64,000 bases of DNA. Origin: Rufibacter sp. LB8. Lineage in GTDB: Bacteria; Bacteroidota; Bacteroidia; Cytophagales; Hymenobacteraceae. The notes under the pieces are model-generated. The model was not told the DNA's origin, made no database searches, and worked only from the letters and a program-made list of their open reading frames with translations. This document shows positions 7,946-15,775 of this stretch, piece after piece. The stretch is from NCBI RefSeq assembly GCF_014876185.1, contig NZ_JADALJ010000001.1:2399501-2463500 (forward strand). The letters run 5' to 3'. A program made the position numbers and the translations under genes. Every line of letters starts with the position of its first letter. The stretch's first letter is position 1.

Positions 7946-8099
7946 GGGTGGTCCTGTTCGCGTGTTGTTTCTTTACATTTTACCGCGTGCCCCGCACGCT
8001 GACCATAGAGATAGAACCCAAGGCATGCCATGCAGCATTTTTACACAATTTTGAGACTGCAGAACAACCTTTTAAAGAACCAACGCGCCAAGGCCGCCC
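7946..8099 (+). ncRNA. ssrS: Candidate 6S RNA (long interrupted hairpin upstream of zapA)
   Basis: The 177-bp gap between the coiled-coil gene and zapA can fold into one long hairpin. GGGTGG (7946-7951) pairs with CCGCCC (8094-8099), CCT with AGG, and GCGTGTTGTTTCTTT (7960-7974) with AAAGAACCAACGCGC (8074-8088) with a single mismatch. The inner part can form GCGTGC/GCATGC pairings and leaves unpaired stretches resembling a central bubble. Length (about 155-180 nt), long-hairpin shape and the zapA neighbourhood, the classical 6S location, support 6S RNA, which binds RNA polymerase holoenzyme. I could not test against a covariance model, and an ordinary structured spacer remains possible. Confidence 0.5.
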
Positions 8100-8116
8100 T
8101 TAAATAGCATCTGGAC

Positions 8117-8407
8117 ATGAGTGAGTTATCTATTAGAATCAAGATAGCAGACCGCGAATATCCGATGCGGGTAAACGAGGACGAGGAAGAAAGGCTGCGG
8201 CAAGCCGGAAAGTTTCTAAATGAGCGCCTGCGCATGTTCAGGGAGCAGTTCGGGATTCATGACAAGCAGGATCTGCTGGCCATGATTGCGCTGGAAACCG
8301 CCGCTGACAAGATAAAAACGGAAGACGCCGCCGTAGAAACCCAGCTCACGCTGGAACAGAAACTCTCTTCTTTAAACCAATTGCTCTCTTCCCTGCAGCT
8401 CGGGTAA
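8117..8407 (+). CDS. zapA: Cell division protein ZapA
   Basis: The 96-aa protein starts SELSIRIKIADREYPMRVN, the typical beta-strand head of ZapA, with a following EEERLRQAGKFLNERL helix and a C-terminal coiled coil (about 60-95). ZapA binds FtsZ filaments and promotes Z-ring bundling in the cytoplasm. It lies 58 bp upstream of rny and downstream of the candidate 6S RNA. Confidence 0.9.
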   Translation: MSELSIRIKIADREYPMRVNEDEEERLRQAGKFLNERLRMFREQFGIHDKQDLLAMIALETAADKIKTEDAAVETQLTLEQKLSSLNQLLSSLQLG

Positions 8408-8465
8408 ACCGGTTCTGTTAGCCAAGTGTCATTGCTATACTTTATAACCCTTTAAAGTTGTAGTC

Positions 8466-10058
8466 ATGACTATTTATATCATTTTAGCCGCCGTTGTGGG
8501 CTTGGGCGTGGGTTTCTACGCCGGCCGCGTGCTGCTGCTCAAGCTCTTCAAAGAGCAAGAAGAACAAGCCACCGAGCGCGCCAAACTTATCATTAGAGAG
8601 GCCGAAGTAAAAGCCGAGACCCAGAAGAAAGACAAGATGCTGGAAGCCAAGGAACATTTCCTGAAGCTGAAAGCCGAGCACGAGGAGCAGGCCAACCACA
8701 AGAAGAACATCATCATCCAGAATGAAAACAAGGTCAAGCAGCGCGAGCAGCAGATCAACAAACAGCTGGAAGACCTCAAGAAAAAAGAGCAGGACACAGA
8801 CGTTCTCCAGAACAAGCTGAACCAACAGCTGGAAGGCTTCAACAAGCGCAAAGAAGACCTGGAGGCCCAGTACAAAGACAAGCTGACCAAGGTAGAGCAA
8901 GACCACCACGAAATCCTGAGCCGCCTGGAGCGCATCGCGAATCTGTCTGCCGATGAAGCCCGCGAGCAATTGGTAGAAAACCTGAAATCAGAAGCCTCTA
9001 CCCGCGCCTCTTCTTACATCAAAGACATTGTGGCCGAGGCCAAGCTCACCGCTACCAAAGAAGCCAAAAAGGTAGTGATTGAGACCATTCAGCGCACCGC
9101 CGCCGAGCACGCCATTGAGAACTGCGTCTCTATCTTCAACATTGAGTCAGACGATATCAAAGGGAAGATTATTGGTCGTGAAGGCCGGAACATCAGAGCT
9201 TTGGAAGCAGCTACTGGCGTAGAGATTATTGTGGATGACACGCCAGAAGCGATTATCATCTCTGGTTTCGACCCTGTGCGCCGTGAGATTGCCCGCCTTT
9301 CCTTGCACCGCTTGGTGGCCGATGGCAGAATTCACCCCGCCCGTATTGAGGAAGTGGTGGCCAAAACCAAGAAAAGCATTGACGACGAGATTGTGGAGAT
9401 TGGCGAGCGTACCGCCATTGACCTCGGCGTTCATGGGCTGCACCCAGAACTAATCAGAATGGTGGGCCGCATGCGTTTCAGGTCTTCCTACGGCCAGAAC
9501 TTGCTGCAGCACTCCCGCGAAGTAGCCAACCTTTGCGCCACCATGGCCGCCGAACTAGGCTTGAACGTGAAACACGCCAAACGCGCCGGTTTGCTCCATG
9601 ACATTGGGAAAGTGACCACCGAGGAGCCAGAATTACCGCACGCTATAATTGGTATGCAGTTGGCCCAGCAGTATAAAGAACACCCAGACGTGTGCAACGC
9701 CATCGGTGCTCACCATGACGAGGTAGAGATGACCGCTATGATTTCGCCAATCATCCAGTCCTGTGATGCCATCTCCGGCTCACGCCCAGGTGCCCGCCGC
9801 GAAATCATGGAGTCGTACATCAAACGTCTGAAAGAACTGGAAGAAACTGCCCACTCGTTTGAAGGCGTAAACCAGTGCTATGCCATTCAGGCCGGCCGTG
9901 AGTTACGTGTAGTGGTTGACGCTGATAACGTCACCGACGAGCGTGCCTCACAGTTGTCGTTTGATATTTCGCAGAAGATTGAGAAAGAGATGCAGTACCC
10001 AGGCCAGATTAAAATCACGGTCATCAGGGAAATGCGCTCGGTTTCTTACGCTAAATAG
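8466..10058 (+). CDS. rny: Ribonuclease Y
   Basis: The 530-aa protein has an N-terminal membrane anchor (residues 3-20), a long charged coiled coil (about 30-160), a KH domain with the GxxG loop in IIGREGRNI (235-243) and a metal-dependent HD domain (HSREVANLC near 349 and catalytic HD at 378-379). RNase Y is a membrane-tethered endoribonuclease that starts mRNA turnover. Length and domain order are complete. A clear intrinsic terminator follows at 10122. Confidence 0.97.
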   Translation: MTIYIILAAVVGLGVGFYAGRVLLLKLFKEQEEQATERAKLIIREAEVKAETQKKDKMLEAKEHFLKLKAEHEEQANHKKNIIIQNENKVKQREQQINKQLEDLKKKEQDTDVLQNKLNQQLEGFNKRKEDLEAQYKDKLTKVEQDHHEILSRLERIANLSADEAREQLVENLKSEASTRASSYIKDIVAEAKLTATKEAKKVVIETIQRTAAEHAIENCVSIFNIESDDIKGKIIGREGRNIRALEAATGVEIIVDDTPEAIIISGFDPVRREIARLSLHRLVADGRIHPARIEEVVAKTKKSIDDEIVEIGERTAIDLGVHGLHPELIRMVGRMRFRSSYGQNLLQHSREVANLCATMAAELGLNVKHAKRAGLLHDIGKVTTEEPELPHAIIGMQLAQQYKEHPDVCNAIGAHHDEVEMTAMISPIIQSCDAISGSRPGARREIMESYIKRLKELEETAHSFEGVNQCYAIQAGRELRVVVDADNVTDERASQLSFDISQKIEKEMQYPGQIKITVIREMRSVSYAK

Positions 10059-10087
10059 TAATTAGTTATTTGTGTTCAGTGATTAGT

Positions 10088-10126
10088 CCGTTTTCGGGCT
10101 CTAAACTGGAAGTGAAGCCAAAAACG
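10088..10126. repeat. P element, degenerate subtype, abutting the rny terminator
   Basis: CCGTTTTCGGGCTCTAAACT and GGAAGTGAAGCCAAAAACG; its right end shares bases with the rny terminator stem. Confidence 0.75.
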
Positions 10127-10160
10127 CCCTTTGCTCTGTGGAGTGAAGGGCGTTTTTTTA
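10122..10160 (+). terminator. Intrinsic terminator of rny
   Basis: ACGCCCTT...AAGGGCGT stem followed by seven T residues and then ATTTTT. Confidence 0.85.
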
Positions 10161-10182
10161 TTTTTGCCTTTGCTTATTAAGG

Positions 10183-10344
10183 TACGGACAGGTCGCGACC
10201 TGTCCTGAACGGTGGCCGAAGTAAGAACGTTTACCAACCGCAAATTCCCCCATTGAAGGGGGCGAAGGGGGATGTTTACACCAGCAGATAAATTATCAAA
10301 TACAGAAAGCAATGCGCTCGGGACAGGTCAAGCCCTGTCCGTAC
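10183..10344. repeat. Composite inverted repeat (TACGGACAGG arms)
   Basis: A perfect palindrome around GGACAGGTCGCGACCTGTCC (10187-10206) and an inverted related unit GGGACAGGTCAAGCCCTGTC (10320-10339) enclose about 115 bp that include a CCATTGAAGGGGG / GAAGGGGGATG block. The outer arms TACGGACAGG and CCTGTCCGTA are exact complements. No gene is visible inside. Confidence 0.6.
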
Positions 10345-10360
10345 AAATCTGAAATACCAT

Positions 10361-10402
10361 TAAAAAACCGCAGCTCGGGCTATCACCAGAACTGCGGTTT
10401 TT
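10361..10402. terminator. Bidirectional intrinsic terminator between rny and dps
   Basis: AAAAACCGCAG...CTGCGGTTTTT with U tracts in both directions. It serves dps on the minus strand and could back up rny on the plus strand. A half P element (AGAGCCCGAAAACGGAAA) follows at 10420. Confidence 0.75.
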
Positions 10403-10440
10403 GCTTTTTTTCCAAATCAGAGCCCGAAAACGGAAATTGG

Positions 10441-10479
10441 GGCTCCCCTCTCTACGGGAGAGGGGTCGGAGGTGAGGTT
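10441..10479. repeat. Family L hairpin next to dps
   Basis: CTCCCCTCTCTACGGGAGAG followed by GGGTCGGAGGTGAGG, just downstream of the dps stop codon. Confidence 0.75.
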
Positions 10480-10484
10480 ATTAT

Positions 10485-10958
10485 TTATCCTTGGAAAGCA
10501 TTTAGCATCCAAAGGTTTTTCTCCAGGGCATTGAGGTCATCGCTGATAAGACCTTGCGTGCCTTCGTCGTCCAGTTCAGCGGCCAAGGCTAACACGTCGC
10601 GCTCCAGTTGGATAATCTGGCCAATGTTTTCCACGGTGGCAGCCACAGTGTCTACGTCAGAACTCAATCCCTTGCGCTCCTGCACGGTAGAAGTGGCCAG
10701 GAAATCTGAGAAGCTGTGCATGGGCGTGTGGCGCAGGGTCAAGATGCGTTCGGCAATCTCGTCTATGGTCTCGAAGGCCTCGGTGTAGAGTTCCTCAAAT
10801 TTGGCGTGCAGCGCGAAGAAGTTTCCGCCTTTGATGTTCCAGTGGAAAGCGCGCAGGTTCTGGTAATACACGTGGTAATTGGCTAGCAGTTCGTTCAATT
10901 TCACGGCCAGGTCTTTGGTGTCGCGGCGGGCCAGGCCCAGTTCATTATGTGATTCCAT
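10485..10958 (-). CDS. dps: Dps-type mini-ferritin
   Basis: The 157-aa protein is a four-helix ferritin-like Dps. The intersubunit ferroxidase residues fit the Listeria-type spacing: His39 (FHWNIKG), His51 (ALHAKFEELY), Asp66 and Glu70 (TIDEIAER). Dps dodecamers oxidise and store iron with hydrogen peroxide and protect DNA under oxidative stress. There is no long Lys-rich N-terminal tail, so direct DNA binding is doubtful. It is divergent from oxyR with an OxyR-like dyad between them, which suggests peroxide induction. Confidence 0.95.
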   Translation of the reverse strand: MESHNELGLARRDTKDLAVKLNELLANYHVYYQNLRAFHWNIKGGNFFALHAKFEELYTEAFETIDEIAERILTLRHTPMHSFSDFLATSTVQERKGLSSDVDTVAATVENIGQIIQLERDVLALAAELDDEGTQGLISDDLNALEKNLWMLNAFQG

Positions 10959-11052
10959 GAATTTTAATTAGTAGAGTAAAACGATTGTACTTCCCATACG
11001 GGAATCCGATTGAAACGATTACATTCAACCGCTTGATAAGCACCCACCGGCC

Positions 11053-11067
11053 ATAGAGAAAATCTAT
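11053..11067. promoter_or_regulatory. Candidate OxyR operator between dps and oxyR
   Basis: ATAG-AGAAAAT-CTAT is an exact ATAG-N7-CTAT dyad, one half of the classical four-element OxyR tetramer site. The outer two elements are not recognisable. It lies about 95 bp from the dps start and 74 bp from the oxyR start, fitting induction of dps and autoregulation. Confidence 0.45.
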
Positions 11068-11140
11068 TATCTTTACCCTGCTTCCTGGATCCGTCGGTTT
11101 GGCGCCCGTTTGGGAAACAGAGGCCAAAAACGCACTGCCC

Positions 11141-12076
11141 ATGACCCACACGCAACTGGAATACCTGCTGGCCGTTGACACGTACCGCCACTTCGCCACG
11201 GCCGCCGAGAAATGCTTTGTGACCCAGCCCACCCTGAGCATGCAGCTGCAGAAACTGGAGGAAGAGCTGGGCGTGCAGGTTTTTGACCGAAGCCGCGTGC
11301 CCGTGCGGCCCACCGAACTGGGCAAGGAAATCATTGCGCAGGCGCGGGTGGCCATGGCCGAGTTCAAGAAAATTGCCGAACTGGTGAAAACGCAGCGCGA
11401 CGGCATTTCCGGCGAACTCCGGATTGGCGTAATTCCCACCCTGGCACCGTACCTGATTCCGCTGTTCATCACAGATTTTATCCAGAAATTCCCAGACGTG
11501 CACATCTCCATTCAGGAACTGGTGACGGCCAACATTATAGAAAAACTGAAACTGGAACTCCTGGACGTGGGCTTGCTGGTGACGCCCCTGCATGACAAAA
11601 CTATGGTGGAGGTACCGCTCTTCTACGAAGCCTTTGTAGGGTACCTCCACCCCTCCCACCCACTCTCCGCCCAACAGGAAATCACCCCCGAAACCATTGA
11701 CCCCACCGACCTTTGGCTCCTCAACGACGGCCATTGCTTCCGGAGCCAGGTCCTGCAACTCTGCAACCGCGCCAAAGGCATCAGAAACGTGCACATTGAC
11801 TATGAAAGCGGCTCCCTGGAAACCCTCAAGCGCATTGTGGAAACCCAGAGCGGCATGACCCTGCTACCAGAACTATCGGTGCGGGAGCTGTCCCCGGAGA
11901 AATTTGCGTTGGTAAGACCTTTCGCAGAACCGCAGCCCCTGCGCGAAGTCAGTCTGGTTGTCCATCGCAGTTTCCTGAAGAAGAAAATGATAGAATCGCT
12001 CCGCAATGTGATTCTGGCGCACGTGCCCTTAGAAATGCGGGAGCGCAACCCGGTGCGGGTGGTGAAGATTAAGTAA
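11141..12076 (+). CDS. oxyR: LysR-family peroxide sensor OxyR
   Basis: I use the ATG at 11141 (MTHTQLEYLL) because it aligns with the LysR start; 14 more codons are open upstream. The 311-aa protein has an N-terminal winged helix-turn-helix (about 3-60, HFATAAEKCFVTQPTLSMQL) and a regulatory domain. The redox pair is visible in GHCFRSQVLQLC, Cys199 and Cys208, the same numbers and C-x8-C spacing as in Escherichia coli OxyR. This supports genuine hydrogen peroxide sensing by disulfide formation. It is transcribed away from dps. Confidence 0.95.
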   Translation: MTHTQLEYLLAVDTYRHFATAAEKCFVTQPTLSMQLQKLEEELGVQVFDRSRVPVRPTELGKEIIAQARVAMAEFKKIAELVKTQRDGISGELRIGVIPTLAPYLIPLFITDFIQKFPDVHISIQELVTANIIEKLKLELLDVGLLVTPLHDKTMVEVPLFYEAFVGYLHPSHPLSAQQEITPETIDPTDLWLLNDGHCFRSQVLQLCNRAKGIRNVHIDYESGSLETLKRIVETQSGMTLLPELSVRELSPEKFALVRPFAEPQPLREVSLVVHRSFLKKKMIESLRNVILAHVPLEMRERNPVRVVKIK

Positions 12077-12094
12077 TTAGTGCGTCTGTTTTAG

Positions 12095-12127
12095 CGTTTT
12101 CGGGCTCCAGATTTGAATTGAGAGCAA
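12095..12127. repeat. P element, degenerate subtype
   Basis: GCGTTTTCGGGCTCCAGATT and GAATTGAGAGCAAAAC; the left flank of the large inverted repeat at 12146. Confidence 0.65.
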
Positions 12128-12145
12128 AACCAGAATTTATACCTA

Positions 12146-12280
12146 CCGCAAGTTTAGCGCCAGCGTAACTTGTGGTTTTTCACTGAGTAAGTTTATAAAC
12201 TTACATATGTATACTTTATACGTGAGTTAACAAACTCACTCGGTTGTAAGCCACAAGTTACGCTGGCGCTAAACTTGCGG
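12146..12280. repeat. MITE-like inverted repeat with 30-bp perfect arms
   Basis: The 30-bp arms (12146-12175 and 12251-12280, beginning CCGCAAGTTTAGCGCCAGCG) are exact reverse complements around a 75-bp AT-rich centre. The centre holds a GTAAGTTTATAAACTTAC palindrome. Both sides are flanked by degenerate P elements. No coding capacity. A partial arm (ACTACCGCAAGTGTAG) occurs at 41501. Confidence 0.8.
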
Positions 12281-12289
12281 CAGTAAATG

Positions 12290-12326
12290 CTGATTTCGGG
12301 CTCTGAATTGGAAATGAAGGTAAAAC
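12290..12326. repeat. P element, degenerate subtype
   Basis: GATTTCGGGCTCTGAATTGG then AAATGAAGGTAAAACC; right flank of the 12146 inverted repeat. Confidence 0.65.
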
Positions 12327-12334
12327 CAGATTCT

Positions 12335-12363
12335 GTAGAGACCAGGCACAGCCTTGTCTCCTG
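12335..12363. repeat. Family T hairpin, diverged copy
   Basis: GTAGAGACCAGGCACAGCCT then TGTCTCCTGC, about four differences from the copy at 3686. Confidence 0.7.
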
Positions 12364-12385
12364 CGGTTGAACTCGTATTATCGCT

Positions 12386-12512
12386 TGCTCCAAAGACCTC
12401 GTAGCGTCTGCAAGACCTACGAGCGTCTCCGCCGATGTCCATTCTTTTCACGCCAATCTGGAGATTGGCTGCCCGGTACGTGCAAAGAGCGCTATTGCTA
12501 ACTCTTCGCACA
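12386..12512 (-). repeat. Solo RAYT-linked hairpin array (A', C', B') without transposase
   Basis: Hairpin A' (AAAGACCTCGTAGCGT...GACCTACGAGCGTCTC), hairpin C' (GCCAATCTGGAGATTGGC at 12452-12469) and a diverged hairpin B' (AGAGCGCTATTGCTAACTC) occur in a row. All three also flank the RAYT gene at 59559. This is the arrangement expected of a non-autonomous derivative. Confidence 0.8.
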
Positions 12513-12573
12513 ACTGCTTTTTGGAACGCTTCTACAGATTTCTCGCCTCTCCTTTGGGCCGGGGACTGGAGCA

Positions 12574-12606
12574 AAAAAAAGGCCACTCTTTACAGAGTGG
12601 CCTTTC
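12574..12606 (-). terminator. Intrinsic terminator of sucD
   Basis: AAAGGCCACTCT...AGAGTGGCCTTT stem with an eight-T run on the minus strand, 23 bp past the sucD stop. Confidence 0.85.
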
Positions 12607-12628
12607 AACATTTATAGGTTATTAGAAC

Positions 12629-13519
12629 TTACGCGTTGGTGGCTTCGCCTTTCAAGGCTTTCAGCATAGTGTCGCCAATCTCAGCGGGAGAATCTACCAC
12701 GAAGATGCCGTTTTCACGCATGATGCGCATTTTGGCAGCAGCGGTATCATCGGCACCGCCAATGATGGCACCGGCGTGGCCCATTCTACGTCCGGCTGGA
12801 GCGGTTTGGCCGGCAATGAAACCAACCACTGGCTTTTTATTGCCGGTAGAGCGGATGTACTCTGCGGCCATGGCCTCATAGTTACCACCAATCTCACCAA
12901 TCATTACAATGGCATCGGTCTCCGGGTCTTCCATCAACAGTTGCACCGCGTCTTTGGTTGGCGTTCCAATGATAGGGTCACCCCCGATACCGATGGCGGT
13001 AGAAATACCCAAACCGGCTTTCACAATCTGATCAGCGGCTTCATAGGTCAACGTACCTGATTTAGAAACAATGCCAATTCTACCCGGCTTGAACACGAAA
13101 CCAGGCATGATACCAACTTTCGCCTCTCCTGGCGTGATCACACCTGGGCAGTTTGGCCCGATTAAAGTAACCGCTTTGTTTTTGATGTAGTTTTTGGCGG
13201 CCACCATGTCTTTCACCGGAATTCCTTCGGTGATGCATACAATCACTTCAATCCCGGCATCGGCGGCTTCCATGATAGCATCAGCGGCAAACGCCGGCGG
13301 CACGAAAATGATAGACACGTTGGCCTGGGCTTTCTGCACGGCTTCGGCCACGGTGTTGAACACGGGACGGTCCAGGTGCATGGCACCGCCTTTGCCCGGG
13401 GTTACGCCGCCTACCACGTTGGTACCATACTCAATCATTTGCTGTGCGTGGAAGGAACCCTCTGAGCCGGTGAAGCCCTGCACAATCACTTTGGAATCTT
13501 TATTTACTAAAACACTCAT
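12629..13519 (-). CDS. sucD: Succinate-CoA ligase (ADP/GDP-forming) alpha subunit
   Basis: I start at the ATG of [10 protein letters not shown] (13519). The open frame continues 64 codons upstream, but that part reads through the promoter and a P element. The 296-aa protein has the CoA-binding Rossmann domain ([14 protein letters not shown] at 13-26) and the ligase domain with the active-site phosphohistidine His248 in GHAGAII. With SucB's partner SucC, not in the window, it converts succinyl-CoA to succinate in the TCA cycle. Monocistronic here. Confidence 0.97.
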   Translation of the reverse strand: MSVLVNKDSKVIVQGFTGSEGSFHAQQMIEYGTNVVGGVTPGKGGAMHLDRPVFNTVAEAVQKAQANVSIIFVPPAFAADAIMEAADAGIEVIVCITEGIPVKDMVAAKNYIKNKAVTLIGPNCPGVITPGEAKVGIMPGFVFKPGRIGIVSKSGTLTYEAADQIVKAGLGISTAIGIGGDPIIGTPTKDAVQLLMEDPETDAIVMIGEIGGNYEAMAAEYIRSTGNKKPVVGFIAGQTAPAGRRMGHAGAIIGGADDTAAAKMRIMRENGIFVVDSPAEIGDTMLKALKGEATNA

Positions 13520-13576
13520 GTGTAGTGGATTATGTGAAAGATGAACGGTCTGGTTTAAGCTTTTTGAAACTGTACG

Positions 13577-13607
13577 CAAAAATAGGCTTTTTTGCCGCGC
13601 TTGCAAA
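13577..13607 (-). promoter_or_regulatory. Promoter of sucD (TTTG-N19-TATTTTTG)
   Basis: On the minus strand TTTG (13604-13607) and TATTTTTG (13577-13584) are separated by exactly 19 bp, a full match to the Bacteroidota housekeeping consensus. Transcription would begin near 13570, giving a leader of about 50 nt and confirming the internal ATG as the sucD start. Confidence 0.75.
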
Positions 13608-13644
13608 CTAAGAAGCCGGAATAAGCTAGCTGGCCAAGCACCGG

Positions 13645-13682
13645 CGTTTTGGGGCTCATTTCTGGAAACGAGGCCGAAAACA
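13645..13682. repeat. P element upstream of sucD
   Basis: CGTTTTGGGGCTCATTTCTGG and AAACGAGGCCGAAAAC. It marks the edge between GC-rich backbone and the AT-rich island. Confidence 0.85.
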
Positions 13683-13749
13683 CAATACGATAAGCAAAAA
13701 TGACTTTTCACTATATTTAATTACTTTTATATTATAACTTTAATCAACC

Positions 13750-14310
13750 ATGAAATCAATTATTAAAAACACTAAATCTATGATTCTACCTTTTTTGGTG
13801 GCTTCTGTATTTTTGAGTTGTAAAATTGACTCTAAAGAACCTGCTATTCAGACCTCTAAACAAGAAGTAGTACCCTCAAAAGAAGCAATTAAGATTGATG
13901 GCACTACAATAAAAGTTGAAGCCCTTAGTGAGGAAGAGAAGAAACTCTTCAAAAATCTTATTAAAATGGAAGAATCAATAGTTTTAGCAGATAGTGTAAA
14001 GCGATATTACAGAACAGAGGAAGGTGAGCCAGAACATTTTTTAAATCAACTCATCTACTCAAGCGAAGAAGGTTTAATTGGTGAACAGTACATTTCTTAT
14101 ACTTTGACCTATACACCAATCACCTACCAAGACGAGGATGTGACTATAAGTTATAATTTTAATGCCGGCACTGCTTTACACGGTTCTGGCACTATTACAT
14201 CATACTCGGGTAAGATTGTAAGCACTTCATCACATTGTGGAACAAGCGCTTGTGGTACAACTCTTAGTATTGATGGAAAACAGGTGTATGAAAAATATGA
14301 AGACTTATAA
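13750..14310 (+). CDS. Island gene 1: lipoprotein of unknown function
   Basis: The 186-aa product has a signal peptide with lipobox VFLSC (Cys24), a Lys/Glu-rich linker, a helical segment (SEEEKKLFKNLIKMEESIV, about 60-80) and a C-terminal beta-rich part with two cysteines in SSHCGTSACGTTLS. It is markedly AT-rich in codon third positions, unlike sucD and uvsE. I do not recognise a family. Its end overlaps the start of the next gene, so the island genes are probably cotranscribed. Confidence 0.7.
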   Translation: MKSIIKNTKSMILPFLVASVFLSCKIDSKEPAIQTSKQEVVPSKEAIKIDGTTIKVEALSEEEKKLFKNLIKMEESIVLADSVKRYYRTEEGEPEHFLNQLIYSSEEGLIGEQYISYTLTYTPITYQDEDVTISYNFNAGTALHGSGTITSYSGKIVSTSSHCGTSACGTTLSIDGKQVYEKYEDL

Positions 14311-14812
14311 AATCTTTTTGTTAGAGCTGACTTACAATTGTTGTAGTCTTAACCTCATAACTATAATTTTCCTGTTCCTTCTCTTATCTTCCTTTACAAA
14401 CAATAGAGGTTCATACCAGATAGCATGTGCTACTCTAGATACTCACGAATATATTACTCTTCAAATTTATGACACTAAGGACGGGAAAGGATACCAGCAG
14501 CAACAAGCTCAGAAGGATGCCATACATGCTATTCTTTTTTCTGGTATAGCTATAAATAATGGAGGTAGTAATCAGAAGCCTATCTTGTACAACCAAGAAG
14601 AAATTAACAAATATAAGAAAATAGAATCTGAGTTCTTTAGTAAAAGAGGCTCATGGTCTAAATATTCCAGACTATCTACAGAGATGGTGACTTCTTGTTC
14701 ACCTATAGATAGCAAAAAGTGGAAGGTTTACACAATAAGTGTTGCCAAAAACTTACTAAGAAAAGACTTACAGGAGCAACAAATTTTAAAACCTCTCAAT
14801 TCTGGATTCTAA
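14288..14812 (+). CDS. Island gene 2: exported protein of unknown function
   Basis: I choose the ATG at 14288 (MKNMKTYKIF); 14297 is equally possible, and the open frame reaches further upstream into gene 1. The 174-aa product begins with a long hydrophobic segment (about 20-35, LITIIFLFLLLSS). The mature part contains DTHEYITLQIYDTKDGKGYQ and a QKDAIHAILFSGI helix, a pattern similar to the repeated A-x-x-A-L-x-x-A-I helices of the FlgT/LPP20-like gene further down the island. It overlaps gene 1 by 23 bp. Function unknown. Confidence 0.65.
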   Translation: MKNMKTYKIFLLELTYNCCSLNLITIIFLFLLLSSFTNNRGSYQIACATLDTHEYITLQIYDTKDGKGYQQQQAQKDAIHAILFSGIAINNGGSNQKPILYNQEEINKYKKIESEFFSKRGSWSKYSRLSTEMVTSCSPIDSKKWKVYTISVAKNLLRKDLQEQQILKPLNSGF

Positions 14813-14814
14813 AT

Positions 14815-15771
14815 ATGCCACGTATAATCACATACATAATAGCTTTATTTCTTCTTTGTTACTCCTATGTGGCTTTGAGCCAAGCCAAAAAGCCAACAAT
14901 TATTGTTTTGCCTAGTGACAACTGGTGCAATCAACGTTATTTCATGACTGAATTTAATAATCAGGGGACTAAGCAGAAAGTTCCTGACTATAAAATGGCA
15001 TTTCAAGAGGACACAGAACTCGGACAAGTTATAAGTAAAATAGGAGCTTTAATGATTGACAGAGGCTTCCCCTTAAAGGATGCAGAACAAGAACTAAAGA
15101 ATATTGAAGCTCGAACAGCTGAAGATAATGTAACCGCGAGTAATACTAGCGGGTCATCTATTGCAGAAAGCCCACTTGACAAATTAAAAAACAGGGCTAA
15201 AGCTGATATCCTAATTCAAATATGGTGGAAGGTAAATAAAACGGATCAAGGCAAATCAGTATCCTTTATACTAGAAGCTTTTGATTCTTATTCTAGTAAA
15301 CGTATTGCCTCATCAACAGGCACAAGTCCTCCATCAAATACTGAGATAGTGCCAGTCATGTTAGAGAAAGCAATACTTACTAACATTGACCCTTTCGCAG
15401 CACAACTCCAGACCCATTTTAATGATATGTTTAAAAATGGCAGAGAAATTATACTAACAGTAAAACGCTGGGATAATTGGGACAGAAATTTTGAAACAGA
15501 AATTAATGGTGACGAAATCACTGATTTAATTCAGAGATGGATGCAGGAAAACACAGTCGCGGGCCGCTTTAACCTAAGTGATGCAACTGAAAACAAGATA
15601 AGCTTTGAACAGGTGCGCATACCCTTATTTGACAAAAACAATAGACCTGTAGATGCCAGGGAGTTTGCAAAAGGATTACAGAAGTATATTAAAGGCAACC
15701 CCATTACCTCAGAAGCAAAATTAATGACAAGAGGGCTTGGTGAAGCTATAATAGTTGTAGGAGAAAAATAA
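14815..15771 (+). CDS. Island gene 3: DUF6175-like exported protein
   Basis: I start at the ATG of MPRIITYIIALFLL (14815), which begins a signal peptide ending near VALSQA; 32 upstream codons overlap gene 2 in another frame. The 318-aa protein resembles DUF6175: an opening strand KKPTIIVLPSDNWCNQRYFM, an ISKIGALMIDRGFPLKDAEQ block, a KADILIQIWWKVN strand, and the C-terminal GREIILTVKRWDNW and AKLMTRGLGEAIIVVGEK blocks. The family is known from Bacteroidota, usually beside other exported proteins, and has no established function. The recognition is from memory of the family pattern. Confidence 0.7.
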   Translation: MPRIITYIIALFLLCYSYVALSQAKKPTIIVLPSDNWCNQRYFMTEFNNQGTKQKVPDYKMAFQEDTELGQVISKIGALMIDRGFPLKDAEQELKNIEARTAEDNVTASNTSGSSIAESPLDKLKNRAKADILIQIWWKVNKTDQGKSVSFILEAFDSYSSKRIASSTGTSPPSNTEIVPVMLEKAILTNIDPFAAQLQTHFNDMFKNGREIILTVKRWDNWDRNFETEINGDEITDLIQRWMQENTVAGRFNLSDATENKISFEQVRIPLFDKNNRPVDAREFAKGLQKYIKGNPITSEAKLMTRGLGEAIIVVGEK

Positions 15772-15775
15772 AGAC

